A DNA stretch of 64,000 nt from Bacillota bacterium. GTDB lineage: Bacteria > Bacillota > Clostridia > Caldicoprobacterales > DTU083. Shown piece after piece: positions 1 through 9,813 of the stretch. The stretch's first letter is position 1. The number at the start of each line of letters is the position of its first letter. The notes below the pieces were generated by a model, which saw only the letters and a list, made by a program, of their open reading frames with translations, had not been told where the DNA came from and made no database searches. Position numbers and translations under genes: made by a program. The stretch covers positions 35,065 through 99,064 of the forward strand of contig JAKPIB010000031.1 of assembly GCA_029549985.1 (NCBI GenBank), in the 5' to 3' direction.

Positions 1-2
1 GG

Positions 3-32
3 GCGGTCGAAGGCAAGGCGGTCCACGTATAG
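3..32 (+). CDS. Possible 3' end of an upstream gene
   Basis: One reading frame enters the window and ends at TAG 30-32 with a plausible tail (AVEGKAVHV). Two other frames are also open here (stops at 49-51 and 65-67), so the frame is a guess. The terminator at 66-88 supports some gene ending in this stretch. Confidence 0.2.
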   Translation, partial: AVEGKAVHV

Positions 33-65
33 GAAAAGTGCCCAAAACTGACAGCATGCACATTT

Positions 66-88
66 AAGCTGCGGATACCGCAGCTTTT
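66..88 (+). terminator. Rho-independent terminator
   Basis: A 9-bp stem (AAGCTGCGG / CCGCAGCTT) with a 3-nt loop is followed by a short T run. It closes whatever transcript enters from the left edge. Confidence 0.7.
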
Positions 89-96
89 ATTTTCAA

Positions 97-125
97 TTGA
101 CGATTGTCCCTGATTATTATATAGT
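97..125 (+). promoter_or_regulatory. Sigma-A-type promoter
   Basis: TTGACG (97-102), a 17-nt spacer and TATAGT (120-125) lie just after the terminator and about 40 bases before the first gene. It is the likely start of the membrane protein-secDF transcript. Confidence 0.6.
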
Positions 126-163
126 AGATTATGTTGAATATACGAAACAAAGGGGAGGAGCAC

Positions 164-586
164 ATGAGGACAGGCAGCGGCTTTTTCAAAACTACTGCCT
201 TCATCACGGCAGCATTGCTATTAGCCTTATTGCTGTGCTCAATCCTTATGCTTTCATACAGTATAGCGCATAGGTCATCACTCTCGGATCCATTGTCTGA
301 CAACGGGGCAGAGGCTTTCACCCCCCTGCAGACCAAATACAGCCTGATGGCCCTGCCTGAAAAGGAGCCGGCAAACCATGATATCAAGCTGGTGCAGACC
401 GGCAGAAGGCTCTTTCAGGGCTTTTGCCGGGCACTTGTCTCGGTGCCGGCAAAGCTCTCCGTGCTGGCTCTTGCAGCGGTTGCCATAAGCGCTTTTCTGG
501 CCTTTACCGGCAATATTAACAACCACACATCGGAGATATCCCTGCGGGTCGGAGGACATGCACCTCCTTTCCTTAAAGTGCACTAA
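164..586 (+). CDS. Small two-helix membrane protein, unknown function
   Basis: 140 aa starting at ATG 164, which has a GGGGAGG ribosome site. An in-frame ATG at 131 has none. There is a strong hydrophobic helix at residues 12-35 and a second at 96-114. Between them is a hydrophilic loop of about 60 residues that should lie outside if the N-terminus is cytoplasmic. I recognise no domain. The gene sits directly before secD (44-base gap) with no terminator between, so it is probably co-transcribed with secDF. Linkage to the translocase hints at an envelope role, but this is only inferred from context. Confidence 0.75.
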   Translation: MRTGSGFFKTTAFITAALLLALLLCSILMLSYSIAHRSSLSDPLSDNGAEAFTPLQTKYSLMALPEKEPANHDIKLVQTGRRLFQGFCRALVSVPAKLSVLALAAVAISAFLAFTGNINNHTSEISLRVGGHAPPFLKVH

Positions 587-629
587 TAGGCTTAGAGTTG
601 ACAACGACATTAAGGGAAGGATGGAATCT

Positions 630-1919
630 ATGAACAAAAAGCCAACCTTTTTTATAGTATTGGCAATTTCCTTGTTGATGGCATACACAGCGCTCAACGG
701 ACTGGTAGTGCCGCTTTGGAATGCCTGGGAGCTGACGGTAAAGGGCGCTCCTGATATCAGGTTCGGTATCGACATCAGAGGCGGTGTCGATGCAGTGTTC
801 GTGCCTGCTGATATTGACAGGAAGCCAACTGCCGAAGAGCTGGACGCAGCCCGCTCCATCATTGAGACCCGCCTTGACAACCAGAATATCCTGGACAGGG
901 AGGTTACGGTGGACAAGCAGACAGGCTCGGTCATCGTACGCTTCCCCTGGAAAGCTGATGAGACCGAATTTGACCCTGAGACTGCTATCGCTGAGCTTGG
1001 TGAAACGGCCATGCTGACCTTCCAGGATGAGGACGGCAACATCCTGGTCCAAGGCTCACATGTCAAGGAGAGCTTTGTATCTACCGACGAGTATGGCGCA
1101 TATGTTGTCGCCCTGAAGTTTGACGAGGAAGGCACTGAGCTTTTCAGCAAGGCTACCAAGGAGCTGATAGGCAAACCGATAAGCATATATATGGACGAAA
1201 CCCTGATACAGACCGCCACGGTCAAAGAGCACATAACGAAAGGCGAAGCCATCATTTCAGGCTTGAGCGGCATCAAGGAGGCCAAGGAGCTGTCCGACAA
1301 GATAAATGCCGGTGCCCTGCCCTTTTCCATGGTGACCAAGAACCATTCGACCATCAGCCCCATGCTGGGCAGCGGTGCGCTTGACATAATGGTGCTGGCA
1401 GGCGTAATTGCCTTTGTTATCATCTGCGCCTTCCTGATCTTCTATTACAGGCTGCCGGGCTTTGTTGCCAGCATCGCCCTGCTGATCCAGGTATCGGGCC
1501 AGATCCTTGTGATCTCAGTGCCCCAGATCACCCTGACGCTCACCGGTATTGCAGGTGTCATCCTGTCAATCGGTATGGGCGTTGACGCCAACGTCATCAT
1601 TTCCGAACGTATCAGCGAGGAGATAAGCAGCGGCAAAAGCCTGGGCTATGCCATATCCTCAGGCTTCCAGAACGCATTTTCTTCAGTATTTGACGGCAAC
1701 ATCACCGTAATGATCGTGGCTGTGATCCTGATGATTTACGGCTCGGGTTCACTCCTGTCCTTCGCATACACGCTTATGACAGGTATAGTCTTCAATTTCC
1801 TGGCAGGCGTCACCGCATCCAGGCTGATGATAAGCTCATTGAGCCAGTTTGAGTTCCTGCGCAGGCCTGCCCTGTACAAATGCTTATCAAGGAGGGTTAT
1901 TGTAAATGAAAATAATTAG
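630..1919 (+). CDS. secD: Protein translocase subunit SecD
   Basis: 429 aa. SecD pairs with SecF in the membrane and uses the proton gradient to help SecYEG release exported proteins. It has an N-terminal membrane helix (residues 7-27), the first periplasmic-domain signature GIDIRGG (46-52), a large extracytoplasmic domain and a C-terminal membrane bundle of about five helices. The family motif GMGVDANVIISERI lies near residue 315. ATG 630 is preferred because AAGGGAAGG lies 9-10 bases upstream; earlier in-frame starts at 558 and 621 lack proper spacing. It overlaps secF by 14 bases, indicating translational coupling. Confidence 0.96.
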   Translation: MNKKPTFFIVLAISLLMAYTALNGLVVPLWNAWELTVKGAPDIRFGIDIRGGVDAVFVPADIDRKPTAEELDAARSIIETRLDNQNILDREVTVDKQTGSVIVRFPWKADETEFDPETAIAELGETAMLTFQDEDGNILVQGSHVKESFVSTDEYGAYVVALKFDEEGTELFSKATKELIGKPISIYMDETLIQTATVKEHITKGEAIISGLSGIKEAKELSDKINAGALPFSMVTKNHSTISPMLGSGALDIMVLAGVIAFVIICAFLIFYYRLPGFVASIALLIQVSGQILVISVPQITLTLTGIAGVILSIGMGVDANVIISERISEEISSGKSLGYAISSGFQNAFSSVFDGNITVMIVAVILMIYGSGSLLSFAYTLMTGIVFNFLAGVTASRLMISSLSQFEFLRRPALYKCLSRRVIVNENN

Positions 1920-2823
1920 ATTCTATGAAAACCGTTGGATTTACTTTGCCATCTCATTGACCCTGTTCCTGGTAGGCATTGCTATGATATTTGTCAACGG
2001 AGTGCAGCTGGACATCCAGTTCAAGGGCGGTGCCATACTGAAATACAATTATGTTGGTGACATAAATGAGGATAGGGCGACCGATATAGCAGAAGAGGTC
2101 ACGGGCCGGGTCGTCACCACCCAGATAACCTCCGACCTGGCCACCGATGAAAAACGCCTGGTCCTGAACATTGCCGGCAACCAGGGTCTTGACGCCAAGG
2201 TCCAGTCCGAGCTGGACGATGCATTGAAGGCGGAGTTCCCCGACGCAGGCCTCAAGCTTTCCGAGTCATCAATGGTAGAGCCCTTCTTCGGGCATAGGTT
2301 CCTGAGAAACGGAATTATAGCCATCCTGCTGGCATCCTTCTTCGTGGTCGTATACGTCTGGATCCGGTTCAGGAGGATCGGCGGCCTTTCAGCCGGCCTT
2401 ATGGCCCTTGTGGCCCTGTTCCATGACCTTCTTGTAGTCTTTTTCACTTGCGTCATCTTCGGTATACCGATCGGCGATTCCTTTGTTGCTGTGGCCCTTA
2501 CGATAATCGGTTACTCGATAAACGATACGATCGTTATCTACGACCGTATAAGGGAGAACTTCAAGAAATACCCCAGGCAGCCCATTGAATGGGTCACCAA
2601 CCTGTCGATCTCCCAGTCCATGATGCGGTCCGTCAACACCAACCTTTGCGTGACATTGAGCGTTGCGATCGTTTATGTACTGGCTTTCGCCAACAGCATC
2701 GAATCGATACAGGGCTTTGCGCTCCCCATGGCCATAGGTTCCATAAGCGGCTGCTATTCGACCATATGCATCTCCGGCCCCCTCTGGGTAATGTGGAAAA
2801 AGCATAAGGCAGCAAAAAAATAG
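1906..2823 (+). CDS. secF: Protein translocase subunit SecF
   Basis: 305 aa, the partner of SecD. The N-terminal helix is at about residues 12-30, followed by the short extracytoplasmic domain with the family sequence QFKGGA, then five membrane helices. The signature GYSINDTIVIYDRIREN sits near residue 200. A strong ribosome site, AAGGAGG at 1889-1895, lies inside the end of secD. A terminator follows 40 bases after the stop. Confidence 0.96.
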   Translation: MKIIRFYENRWIYFAISLTLFLVGIAMIFVNGVQLDIQFKGGAILKYNYVGDINEDRATDIAEEVTGRVVTTQITSDLATDEKRLVLNIAGNQGLDAKVQSELDDALKAEFPDAGLKLSESSMVEPFFGHRFLRNGIIAILLASFFVVVYVWIRFRRIGGLSAGLMALVALFHDLLVVFFTCVIFGIPIGDSFVAVALTIIGYSINDTIVIYDRIRENFKKYPRQPIEWVTNLSISQSMMRSVNTNLCVTLSVAIVYVLAFANSIESIQGFALPMAIGSISGCYSTICISGPLWVMWKKHKAAKK

Positions 2824-2860
2824 TTGGTGCGATGTAAAATATAGCTGACAGTGTAAGAAG

Positions 2861-2892
2861 ACCCCCTGGAATGTAAGCCGGGGGGTTTTTTT
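2861..2892 (+). terminator. Rho-independent terminator after secF
   Basis: The stem ACCCCCTGG / CCGGGGGGT is followed by eight T residues. It ends the secDF transcript. Confidence 0.9.
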
Positions 2893-3003
2893 GATACGGT
2901 CGGCCCCCACAAAAATCGAATAGACATTCGCCTGATAAAAATATATAATTTAATCAGCAAAGCAGGCGCTGATAAGGAATACAATGTTTGAGGAGCGAAA
3001 GGG

Positions 3004-5319
3004 ATGAACATTGATCAGCTTATAGAGCAAATCAGATCCAACCGGGAAATCATGGACAATGTCACCCACTGGGAGGTCATAGAGGGCAGGGAGGCAGTTT
3101 ATGGGCCCTTTCCTCAGGGCATAAGGCAGGAGCTGATAGAAGTGCTCGCCAGGAAGGGCATAAGCCGCCTGTACTCCCATCAGTCCAGGGCCATTGAGCA
3201 AGTCGGGCAGGGCATTGACGTGGTCGTCGTTACGCCCACTGCCTCCGGCAAGACCCTGTGCTACAACATACCCGTTATTAATGCGATCCTTGAAAACGAT
3301 GATGCCAGGGCCCTGTATCTGTTCCCGACCAAGGCCCTGTCACAGGACCAGGTAAGTGAGCTCCATGAGATCCTCACCCTGCTTGATCATCCCATCAAAA
3401 CCTATACATATGACGGTGATACTCCGGTCAGTGCCCGAAAGGCCATACGCCAGGTCGGGCATATAGTAGTGACCAACCCGGATATGCTCCATTCGGGTAT
3501 ACTGCCCCACCACACCAAGTGGGTAAAGCTGTTTGAAAATCTGGAGTATGTGGTGATCGATGAGATCCACTCGTACAGGGGGGTCTTCGGCAGCCATTTT
3601 GCCAATGTTTTGAGGCGCTTGAAGCGCATATGCAGGTTTTACGGGTCCAACCCCAGGTTCATCTGCTGTTCGGCGACCATTGCCAATCCGAAGGAGCTTG
3701 CAGAGCGCATAACAGGCCGGGAGATGGTTTTGATCGATCAAAACGGTGCTCCGTCAGGCCAAAAGCATATGATCTTTTACAACCCCCCCGTCGTCAACAA
3801 GCAGCTCGGTATTCGGAAGAGCTCGATTCTGGAAACGCGCAGGCTCGCTTCGATCTTTTTGAAAAATAGCATCCAGACTATCGTATTTGCCAGGAGCCGG
3901 CTCCTGGTCGAGGTCCTGCTGACCTACCTGAAGGACCTCACGCAAGCCAGCCCCGGGCGGCAGGAGACCATCAGGGGCTACCGTGGCGGTTACCTGCCCA
4001 ACGAGCGAAGGGCTATAGAGCGCGGGCTGAGAGACGGCTCTATACTAGGCGTTGTGAGTACCAATGCCCTTGAGCTCGGCATCGATATTGGACGCCTGCA
4101 GGTGTGCATCATGTGCGGCTATCCGGGCACTATAGCCTCCGCCTAGCAGCAGGCCGGCCGGGCGGGCAGGAGGAGCGAGTCGTCCGTTGCCCTTTTGGTT
4201 GCCCGGAGCTCACCGCTGGACCAGTTTATCATCCAGCATCCGGAGTACTTTTTCAAAGCCAGCCCGGAGCTTGGCCTTATAAACCCCAACAATCTGTATA
4301 TCCTGATGTCTCATATTAAGTGTGCTGCCTTTGAGCTCCCCTTTGAGGACGGGGAGACCTTTGGCGTAGATACCCTGGACCAGGTCCTGGAGTATCTGGA
4401 GGAGGAGAGAGTACTGCGCCATGTCGGCGGCAGGTGGCACTGGACAGCGGACAGCTTTCCTGCCGACGCGGTCAGCCTGAGAAGCGCTGCTGATGAAAAC
4501 TTCGTCATAATAGACATATCCACACCTCATCACAGGGTCATAGGCCAGATCGACAGGTTCAGCGCTCCCATGTTTTTGCACGAAGAGGCTATCTATATCC
4601 ATGAGGGGATCCAGTACCAGGTCGAAAAGCTGGACTTTGAGGAAAAAAAGGCCTATGTGCGCAAGGTTGATGTGGACTATTATACCGATGCGAGCCTGGC
4701 AGTCAACCTGAAGGTACTTGATGTGTTCAGGTCGGAGGAAGGGGACCGGATCGGAAGGGCCTGGGGCGAGGTAATGGTTACCGCCCTTGTCACGATGTTT
4801 AAAAAGATCAAGTTTGATACCCATGAGAACCTCGGCTGGGGCCCCGTCAGGCTGCCTGAGCTGGAGCTACATACCACAGCCTACTGGGCGACCCTGGAGG
4901 ACCATCCTGCCGGCATACAAAGCCAGGATGAGCTCCAAAACGCCCTCATGGGAGTAGCCAACGTGCTGGGGCAGATCGCGCCCCTGTATCTGATGTGTGA
5001 CCCAAAGGACATCAGTGTTGTGTATCACGTCAAATCGCCGTTTACACAAAAGCCGACGATATATATCTATGACAGCTGCCCGGGTGGAGTGGGCTTCAGT
5101 GAAAAGCTCTATGAGATCCATACCGACCTGTTTGAAAAGGCCTATGAGGTCATATCCCAGTGCGGCTGCGATACCGGCTGCCCGGGATGCGTAGGCCCGG
5201 CTGCGGAGGTCACGGATCAGGGCAAGGACCTTGCATTAAGGATACTGGGAGGAATAATCCTTGATAACCAACCTGAAGGCAAAACTCAGAGAAATGTCTT
5301 CGAGCTCCCGTTCAAATGA
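3004..5319 (+). pseudogene. mrfA: MrfA (YprA) family DNA helicase, interrupted by an in-frame TAG
   Basis: Reads as a 771-residue member of the YprA/MrfA helicase family, of near-normal length, but codon 381 (4144-4146) is TAG. N-terminal half: Walker A TASGKT (79-84), DEIH box (186-189) and a CCSAT motif III. After the TAG the same frame continues at once with motif VI (QQAGRAGR), and the C-terminus carries the family's four-cysteine cluster (CGC, then TGCPGC). Relatives have Trp at the interrupted position (ASTWQQAGRAGR), so the change is TGG to TAG. In B. subtilis MrfA works with MrfB in excising mitomycin adducts. No other damage is visible, so this is a recent nonsense mutation, a sequencing error or a suppressed codon. 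Confidence 0.85.
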
Positions 5320-6493
5320 GTATATCAGGCCCAGGCCCCGGACAGTAGACAGGGGAGACTTCGGGGGCAGGGTTGTAGAAGGGGCTGAAGGCCGGTATGT
5401 TCTCAAAAGTGCAGTGTACGATGCTGACAGCAGCTTTGGGACCGTGCCCTTGAGAACGCTTCTCGGCGCAGATTTCAGTGACAGCTGCTGGTGGACGCGG
5501 CTGGATGAGGCTATAGACGTAAATGACATCGTTTTTCTGGATACGGAGACCACCGGCCTGGCCGGAGGCACAGGCACCATGGCGTTCCTGATCGGCCTTG
5601 GGTCCATAGAAGATGACAGGCTGGTCGTCAGACAGTATCTTGCCAGGGACTTTGACGAGGAATATGCCATACTGGCAGCGGTCCTTGAGGAACTGAAGAA
5701 GCGCAGGGTGCTGGTTACCTTCAACGGCAGGTCCTTTGACTGGCCCCTCTTGGAAAGCCGGATCATATATTCAAGGCTTAAGCCCCTCTGCTGGGACGGA
5801 CGCCACCTGGACCTGCTGCACGTTGCGCGCCGCCTTTGGGGAGACCGGCTTGAGAGCTGTTCCCTGTCATCGCTGGAGGAACACATCCTGGAGCATTCAA
5901 GGCCAGATGACATACCAGGATCGATGATACCAGGCATTTACCTTAAATACCTGGATACAGGAGATATTGATGACATGCTTCGGGTCATGAGGCATAACGA
6001 ATGGGACATCCTTGTAATGGCAGCCCTGCTAGCCCGCATGGCGTATATGTTCAAAAGACCTGCTGCATACTGTGATGATGTGGAGCTTTTGGGCGTGGCA
6101 AAGGATCTGGAGCGTGCCGGCAGGACCGAAGAAGCCTGCCGGTGCTACAGGGCTTGTATAGACAAGACCAATACAGGCTATGTAAGGATCCAGGCGCAAA
6201 AGCGGCTGGCATTCCTGGTAAAGAGGCATCAGGGGTCTGCGGCCGCCATGGATATATGGGCGGAGATGGCTGAAAGTCCAGGCAACATCATGGTGCTGCC
6301 CCTTATAGAGATGGCAAAGCATTTAGAACATAGGGAAAAGGACATTGACAGTGCCCTCAGTCTTACTGAACAGGCTTTGTCCATCTTGCAGACACATCGA
6401 TCAATATCATCCGGGAAAATATATGACGAACTGCTTCACCGAAGGGCGAGGCTGCTCAGAAAAAAGGGAAGGGTTGAAGGATCGTGGGTTTGA
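5261..6493 (+). CDS. mrfB: MrfB (YprB) family DEDD exonuclease with TPR tail
   Basis: 410 aa. It begins at TTG 5261 behind GGGAGG and overlaps the end of mrfA by 59 bases. The RNase H-like exonuclease core shows motif I DTETTG (D94, E96), motif II in FNGRSFDWP and motif III around HNEWD near residue 245. The last 130 residues are helical and TPR-like. In B. subtilis the yprA-yprB pair encodes a UvrABC-independent repair pathway for mitomycin damage; MrfB is the metal-dependent nuclease. The gene looks intact although its partner helicase carries a stop. Confidence 0.9.
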   Translation: MITNLKAKLREMSSSSRSNEYIRPRPRTVDRGDFGGRVVEGAEGRYVLKSAVYDADSSFGTVPLRTLLGADFSDSCWWTRLDEAIDVNDIVFLDTETTGLAGGTGTMAFLIGLGSIEDDRLVVRQYLARDFDEEYAILAAVLEELKKRRVLVTFNGRSFDWPLLESRIIYSRLKPLCWDGRHLDLLHVARRLWGDRLESCSLSSLEEHILEHSRPDDIPGSMIPGIYLKYLDTGDIDDMLRVMRHNEWDILVMAALLARMAYMFKRPAAYCDDVELLGVAKDLERAGRTEEACRCYRACIDKTNTGYVRIQAQKRLAFLVKRHQGSAAAMDIWAEMAESPGNIMVLPLIEMAKHLEHREKDIDSALSLTEQALSILQTHRSISSGKIYDELLHRRARLLRKKGRVEGSWV

Positions 6494-7188
6494 TCGGAAA
6501 CATATATGGTATGCTCGGTTATGCATATCAGATAAGGGGCAAAGCTGACAAGGCTTTAGTATTGTATGAAAAGGCCATGGCAAAGGGGGTGTCCATCCCC
6601 GGCTGCCAGATGGCATATGGAGTTATGCTGCTCAGGAGGGGAGAGTTTGAGCAGGCCCGGCAGGTATTCGGCAGGCTGATTATCGAATACCCGCACAGCG
6701 ACCCAGTAAGAAACAGGGCGAAAGTAAACCAGGCCCTGGCATACTGGAAGCTTGGCGACCTGGATACGGCCCTGGATATGCTCACCGAGGTCCATAACAA
6801 GCTGAGGAATTCAAGGACATACAGCATCCTGGGATATCTGCTTATTGAGGCCGGAGATCTGGAAAAGGCCCTTGAGTTCAACCTGGAAGCCCTGGACTAC
6901 GATGATACCGATGAAGAAATACTGGACAACCTCGGCCAGATATATTACCTCAAGGGCGACCTTGATGAGGCACTCAGGTATTTCGGCAAAGCCTACGAAG
7001 AGAATCCGGACCAGCTATCCACCTTGTATCATCTTGGATGCATCTATCATGACAAGGGTGACAAGGCAAAAGCCCTGGAGTATTTGAAGAAGGCAAGCGC
7101 ACGCGATATCTCAGCTCTTAGCACAGTAAGCCGGGACCGTATAGAGGAGAGGCTTCAGGCTCTTGAGCATGGGCAAGATGAGGGCTGA
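6484..7188 (+). CDS. TPR repeat protein
   Basis: 234 aa made of tandem tetratricopeptide repeats (about five, with the usual G-Y-A-F/L spacing and ALEYLKKA-type helices). It starts at GTG 6484, or TTG 6490, and overlaps the end of mrfB by 10 bases, so it belongs to the mrfAB transcript. There is no signal peptide. TPRs bind other proteins; a scaffold role beside MrfAB is inference from position only. Confidence 0.8.
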   Translation: MGLIGNIYGMLGYAYQIRGKADKALVLYEKAMAKGVSIPGCQMAYGVMLLRRGEFEQARQVFGRLIIEYPHSDPVRNRAKVNQALAYWKLGDLDTALDMLTEVHNKLRNSRTYSILGYLLIEAGDLEKALEFNLEALDYDDTDEEILDNLGQIYYLKGDLDEALRYFGKAYEENPDQLSTLYHLGCIYHDKGDKAKALEYLKKASARDISALSTVSRDRIEERLQALEHGQDEG

Positions 7189-7193
7189 AATGC

Positions 7194-9638
7194 CTAGTCG
7201 CCCCTCCTGTTGAAGAACCAGTCCCATATGTCACCACCCCTGCCGGGTATTTCAACCTTGATGGTCTCGGTCGGAGTGCCTTCAACAGGCTTTCCATCCT
7301 GCTTCATCACTGTGTGTAAGGGCAATACGTAATAGCCATATGTCTTGCCTTTGGCTACCTGGTGATCGATTACTTCGATGGGGTCAAGGGTACCCGTAAC
7401 TATCTGCCTGACCAGGGTGGGGGATCCCCCATCCTCTTCTATGCGCATTATGTTGTACGCAGCTAAGGTACTGGACGGTGTAAAGGATATGACGGGGAAT
7501 CCGTCCTCGTTCAGAACGACGCTGAAATTGTACGGTGGTCCGGGAGCCACCCAGTATTCGGATTGCTCTGTCGGTACCGTATCCTTTCTGAAATACTCCT
7601 TCAGGACATATTCATCAGGAGTCATTGGAGAGGCCAGCACCACTCTATGCTCATCTTCAAGAGCTTTCCTGTCCAGATCTACCGTGATTACCCCCATTGG
7701 CTGCACAAAGTCCGGTGGTTCAGCTCCTTCATACAGAAAATCGAAGATCCTTCTTGCCAGCTGAGCGGGCATATTGCCGCCATACGTTCCCGATGGCAGA
7801 TAGTTCTGCGCAGTGGTCCGGTCAAAGCCCATCCAGATGGCCAGAGTATAATCGGGATTGTAGGCAGCGATCCAGGCATCGTTTATGCCGCTGATTCCGT
7901 TAAATTCGGCCGTTTCCGGCAGCTGGACGGTCCCGGTCTTGGCAGCAAGCTTAAGGCCGCTCAGCCTCCATGCGGTGCCCCCGGGCCCGGCCGCCGATTG
8001 CAGTATGCTGCTTACCAGAAAAGCAGTCTCCTCCGTCAGGACCTGCTTTTTCTGCGGGCGATGCTCGTACAGCACGTTGCCATATGAATCAGTTATACAG
8101 CGGATCGTAGTGTAATCCTTATAAGCCCCCCTGTCTCCGAGCACCGTGTAAGCCCTGGCAAGGTCTATGGGGCTTATGCCCCGGACCAGTCCTCCCAGTG
8201 CTACGGTCAGGCTGTTCCTGTCCTTCGGGTCAAATTCCAGTCCCATCTGTTCTGCAAAGCTGATACCCTGATTAACGCCTATGTCATGTAGTATTTTGAC
8301 TGCCGGAATGTTTATTGAATCCGCCAGCGCAGTCCTGACTGTCACAAAGCCGTCAAATTTGTTGTCTGCATTTCTAGGAGAATAATCACCAAAGGAGACC
8401 GGGGCATCTTCTACGAGAGTTGCCGGTGTATACCGGTTCAGCTCGATGGCCGGCGCATAGACCACCAGTGGCTTGATGGCGGAGCCCGGCTGCCGCTTCT
8501 CCAATGCCCTGTTCCATACCTTCCGCTGCCCCTCGGGGTATCTTCTGCCCCCGAGTATGGCTCGTATCTCGCCTGTAGTAGTATCCAGCACTATGAGGGC
8601 TGATTCACATGTCTCACCCGAAACAGGGCTCTTCGGAAACAGGCTGTCGTCCGCGTACAAGGCTTCAGCATGCTCCTGGAGAGACTTGTCCAGGGTCGTG
8701 TATATGCGATAGCCGCCCGTGTATAGCTGCTCCTGGCCGACATTAAGCAGGGAAGCAGCCTCTGACATCACCATATCCATAAAGTATCCATGCTCGTATT
8801 TGGGCTTGGTATCCTCTGCAAACTCGATCTTTTCATTCTTAGCAGCCTCACCTTCTTCAGGAGTCAGCTTTCCGTACTTGACCATCAGGCTGATGACCAG
8901 GTCTTTTCGCTGCAGGGCCCGGTCCATGTTTATGAAGGGTGAGTTCTTATGGGGGTTCTTTATGATGCCTGCCAGCAGCGCTCCTTCTGCTACGGTAAGC
9001 TCGGAAGCCGATTTGCCGAAGTAGGTCCTTGATGCTGCTTCTATGCCATAAGCACCTTCAGCAAAGTAGATTACATTCAAGTACATCTCAAGGATCTGAT
9101 CCTTGGAGAATTTTTTCTCAAGCTGCCATGCCAGGAATATCTCCTTGACCTTGCGGTCAATTGTCTTTTCCTGTGTGAGGACAGTGTTTCTGATAACTTG
9201 CTGGGTTATTGTGCCCCCGCCTGCAACGATGCCCCCGGCCTTTATGTTCTGGAGCAGGGAGCCGAAAATCCTGCGGATGTCAAAGCCAGGGTGGGACCTG
9301 AACCGCCTGTCCTCAGCAGAGATAAAGGCATCCTGCACATGAACGGGTATTTCGCTCAAGGGTATTTGAATCCTGTTTTCTATGCCATGGATGGATGATA
9401 TGAGGTTATCCTCGCTGTCATAGACGAAGGTGGTCAGCTGGTAGTCATCCAGTGCATCAGGATCGAATTTATCAAGGGTTCCCAGAATGGTATACAGGTA
9501 TACCCCCGCAGCAATTCCGGCGACCGCTCCAAGAATGAGGAATACTGTCAATATTTTTTTGACAACGGACCAAATGGTCCTTTTTCTATCCTTTTTCCTC
9601 CTGTTTTCAATTCGGGATGCTCGCTTGGATCCAGACAC
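7194..9638 (-). CDS. Class A penicillin-binding protein
   Basis: About 814 aa, bifunctional peptidoglycan synthase anchored by one N-terminal helix after a basic cytoplasmic tail. Glycosyltransferase domain: SAEDRRFRSHPGFD, then GGGTITQQ and the NVIYFAEGAYG segment. Transpeptidase domain: SAIK near residue 385 (nucleophile Ser), SIN, and KTGT near 567. A fibronectin-like C-terminal region follows. GTG 9638 is preferred: AGAAGG lies 8 bases upstream, whereas GTG 9647 overlaps the ribosome site. The gene converges on the TPR gene with 5 bases between the stop codons. Confidence 0.93.
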   Translation of the reverse strand: MSGSKRASRIENRRKKDRKRTIWSVVKKILTVFLILGAVAGIAAGVYLYTILGTLDKFDPDALDDYQLTTFVYDSEDNLISSIHGIENRIQIPLSEIPVHVQDAFISAEDRRFRSHPGFDIRRIFGSLLQNIKAGGIVAGGGTITQQVIRNTVLTQEKTIDRKVKEIFLAWQLEKKFSKDQILEMYLNVIYFAEGAYGIEAASRTYFGKSASELTVAEGALLAGIIKNPHKNSPFINMDRALQRKDLVISLMVKYGKLTPEEGEAAKNEKIEFAEDTKPKYEHGYFMDMVMSEAASLLNVGQEQLYTGGYRIYTTLDKSLQEHAEALYADDSLFPKSPVSGETCESALIVLDTTTGEIRAILGGRRYPEGQRKVWNRALEKRQPGSAIKPLVVYAPAIELNRYTPATLVEDAPVSFGDYSPRNADNKFDGFVTVRTALADSINIPAVKILHDIGVNQGISFAEQMGLEFDPKDRNSLTVALGGLVRGISPIDLARAYTVLGDRGAYKDYTTIRCITDSYGNVLYEHRPQKKQVLTEETAFLVSSILQSAAGPGGTAWRLSGLKLAAKTGTVQLPETAEFNGISGINDAWIAAYNPDYTLAIWMGFDRTTAQNYLPSGTYGGNMPAQLARRIFDFLYEGAEPPDFVQPMGVITVDLDRKALEDEHRVVLASPMTPDEYVLKEYFRKDTVPTEQSEYWVAPGPPYNFSVVLNEDGFPVISFTPSSTLAAYNIMRIEEDGGSPTLVRQIVTGTLDPIEVIDHQVAKGKTYGYYVLPLHTVMKQDGKPVEGTPTETIKVEIPGRGGDIWDWFFNRRGD

Positions 9639-9735
9639 CAGTCTCACCTTCTTTGATTTGGAAAATCCAATATAATTTTTCCCAACGGCCCATTAAATAA
9701 ACAGAAGTCTGACCGAAAGACTGCCTAACTAAATA

Positions 9736-9764
9736 TGGACTTGATCTGATTTATATTATATAAT
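9736..9764 (+). promoter_or_regulatory. Possible sigma-A promoter for the FtsH-like gene
   Basis: TGGACT, a 17-nt spacer and a perfect TATAAT (9759-9764). The -35 box is weak. It sits about 50 bases before the gene start, in the divergent gap with the PBP gene. Confidence 0.45.
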
Positions 9765-9813
9765 TGAACATATGCATGTATTATGTAAATCTATTAGGAA
9801 GGAGGGATTGTGG

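Noticed and set aside
278..1423. 381-codon ORF on the minus strand opposite secD
   Set aside because: Ser/Met-rich shadow of the conserved secD gene; no ribosome site or recognisable protein.
4144..4146. TAG as a pyrrolysine codon
   Set aside because: The position is a conserved Trp in the helicase family and TAG is a normal stop for other genes here; no Pyl genes are in the window.
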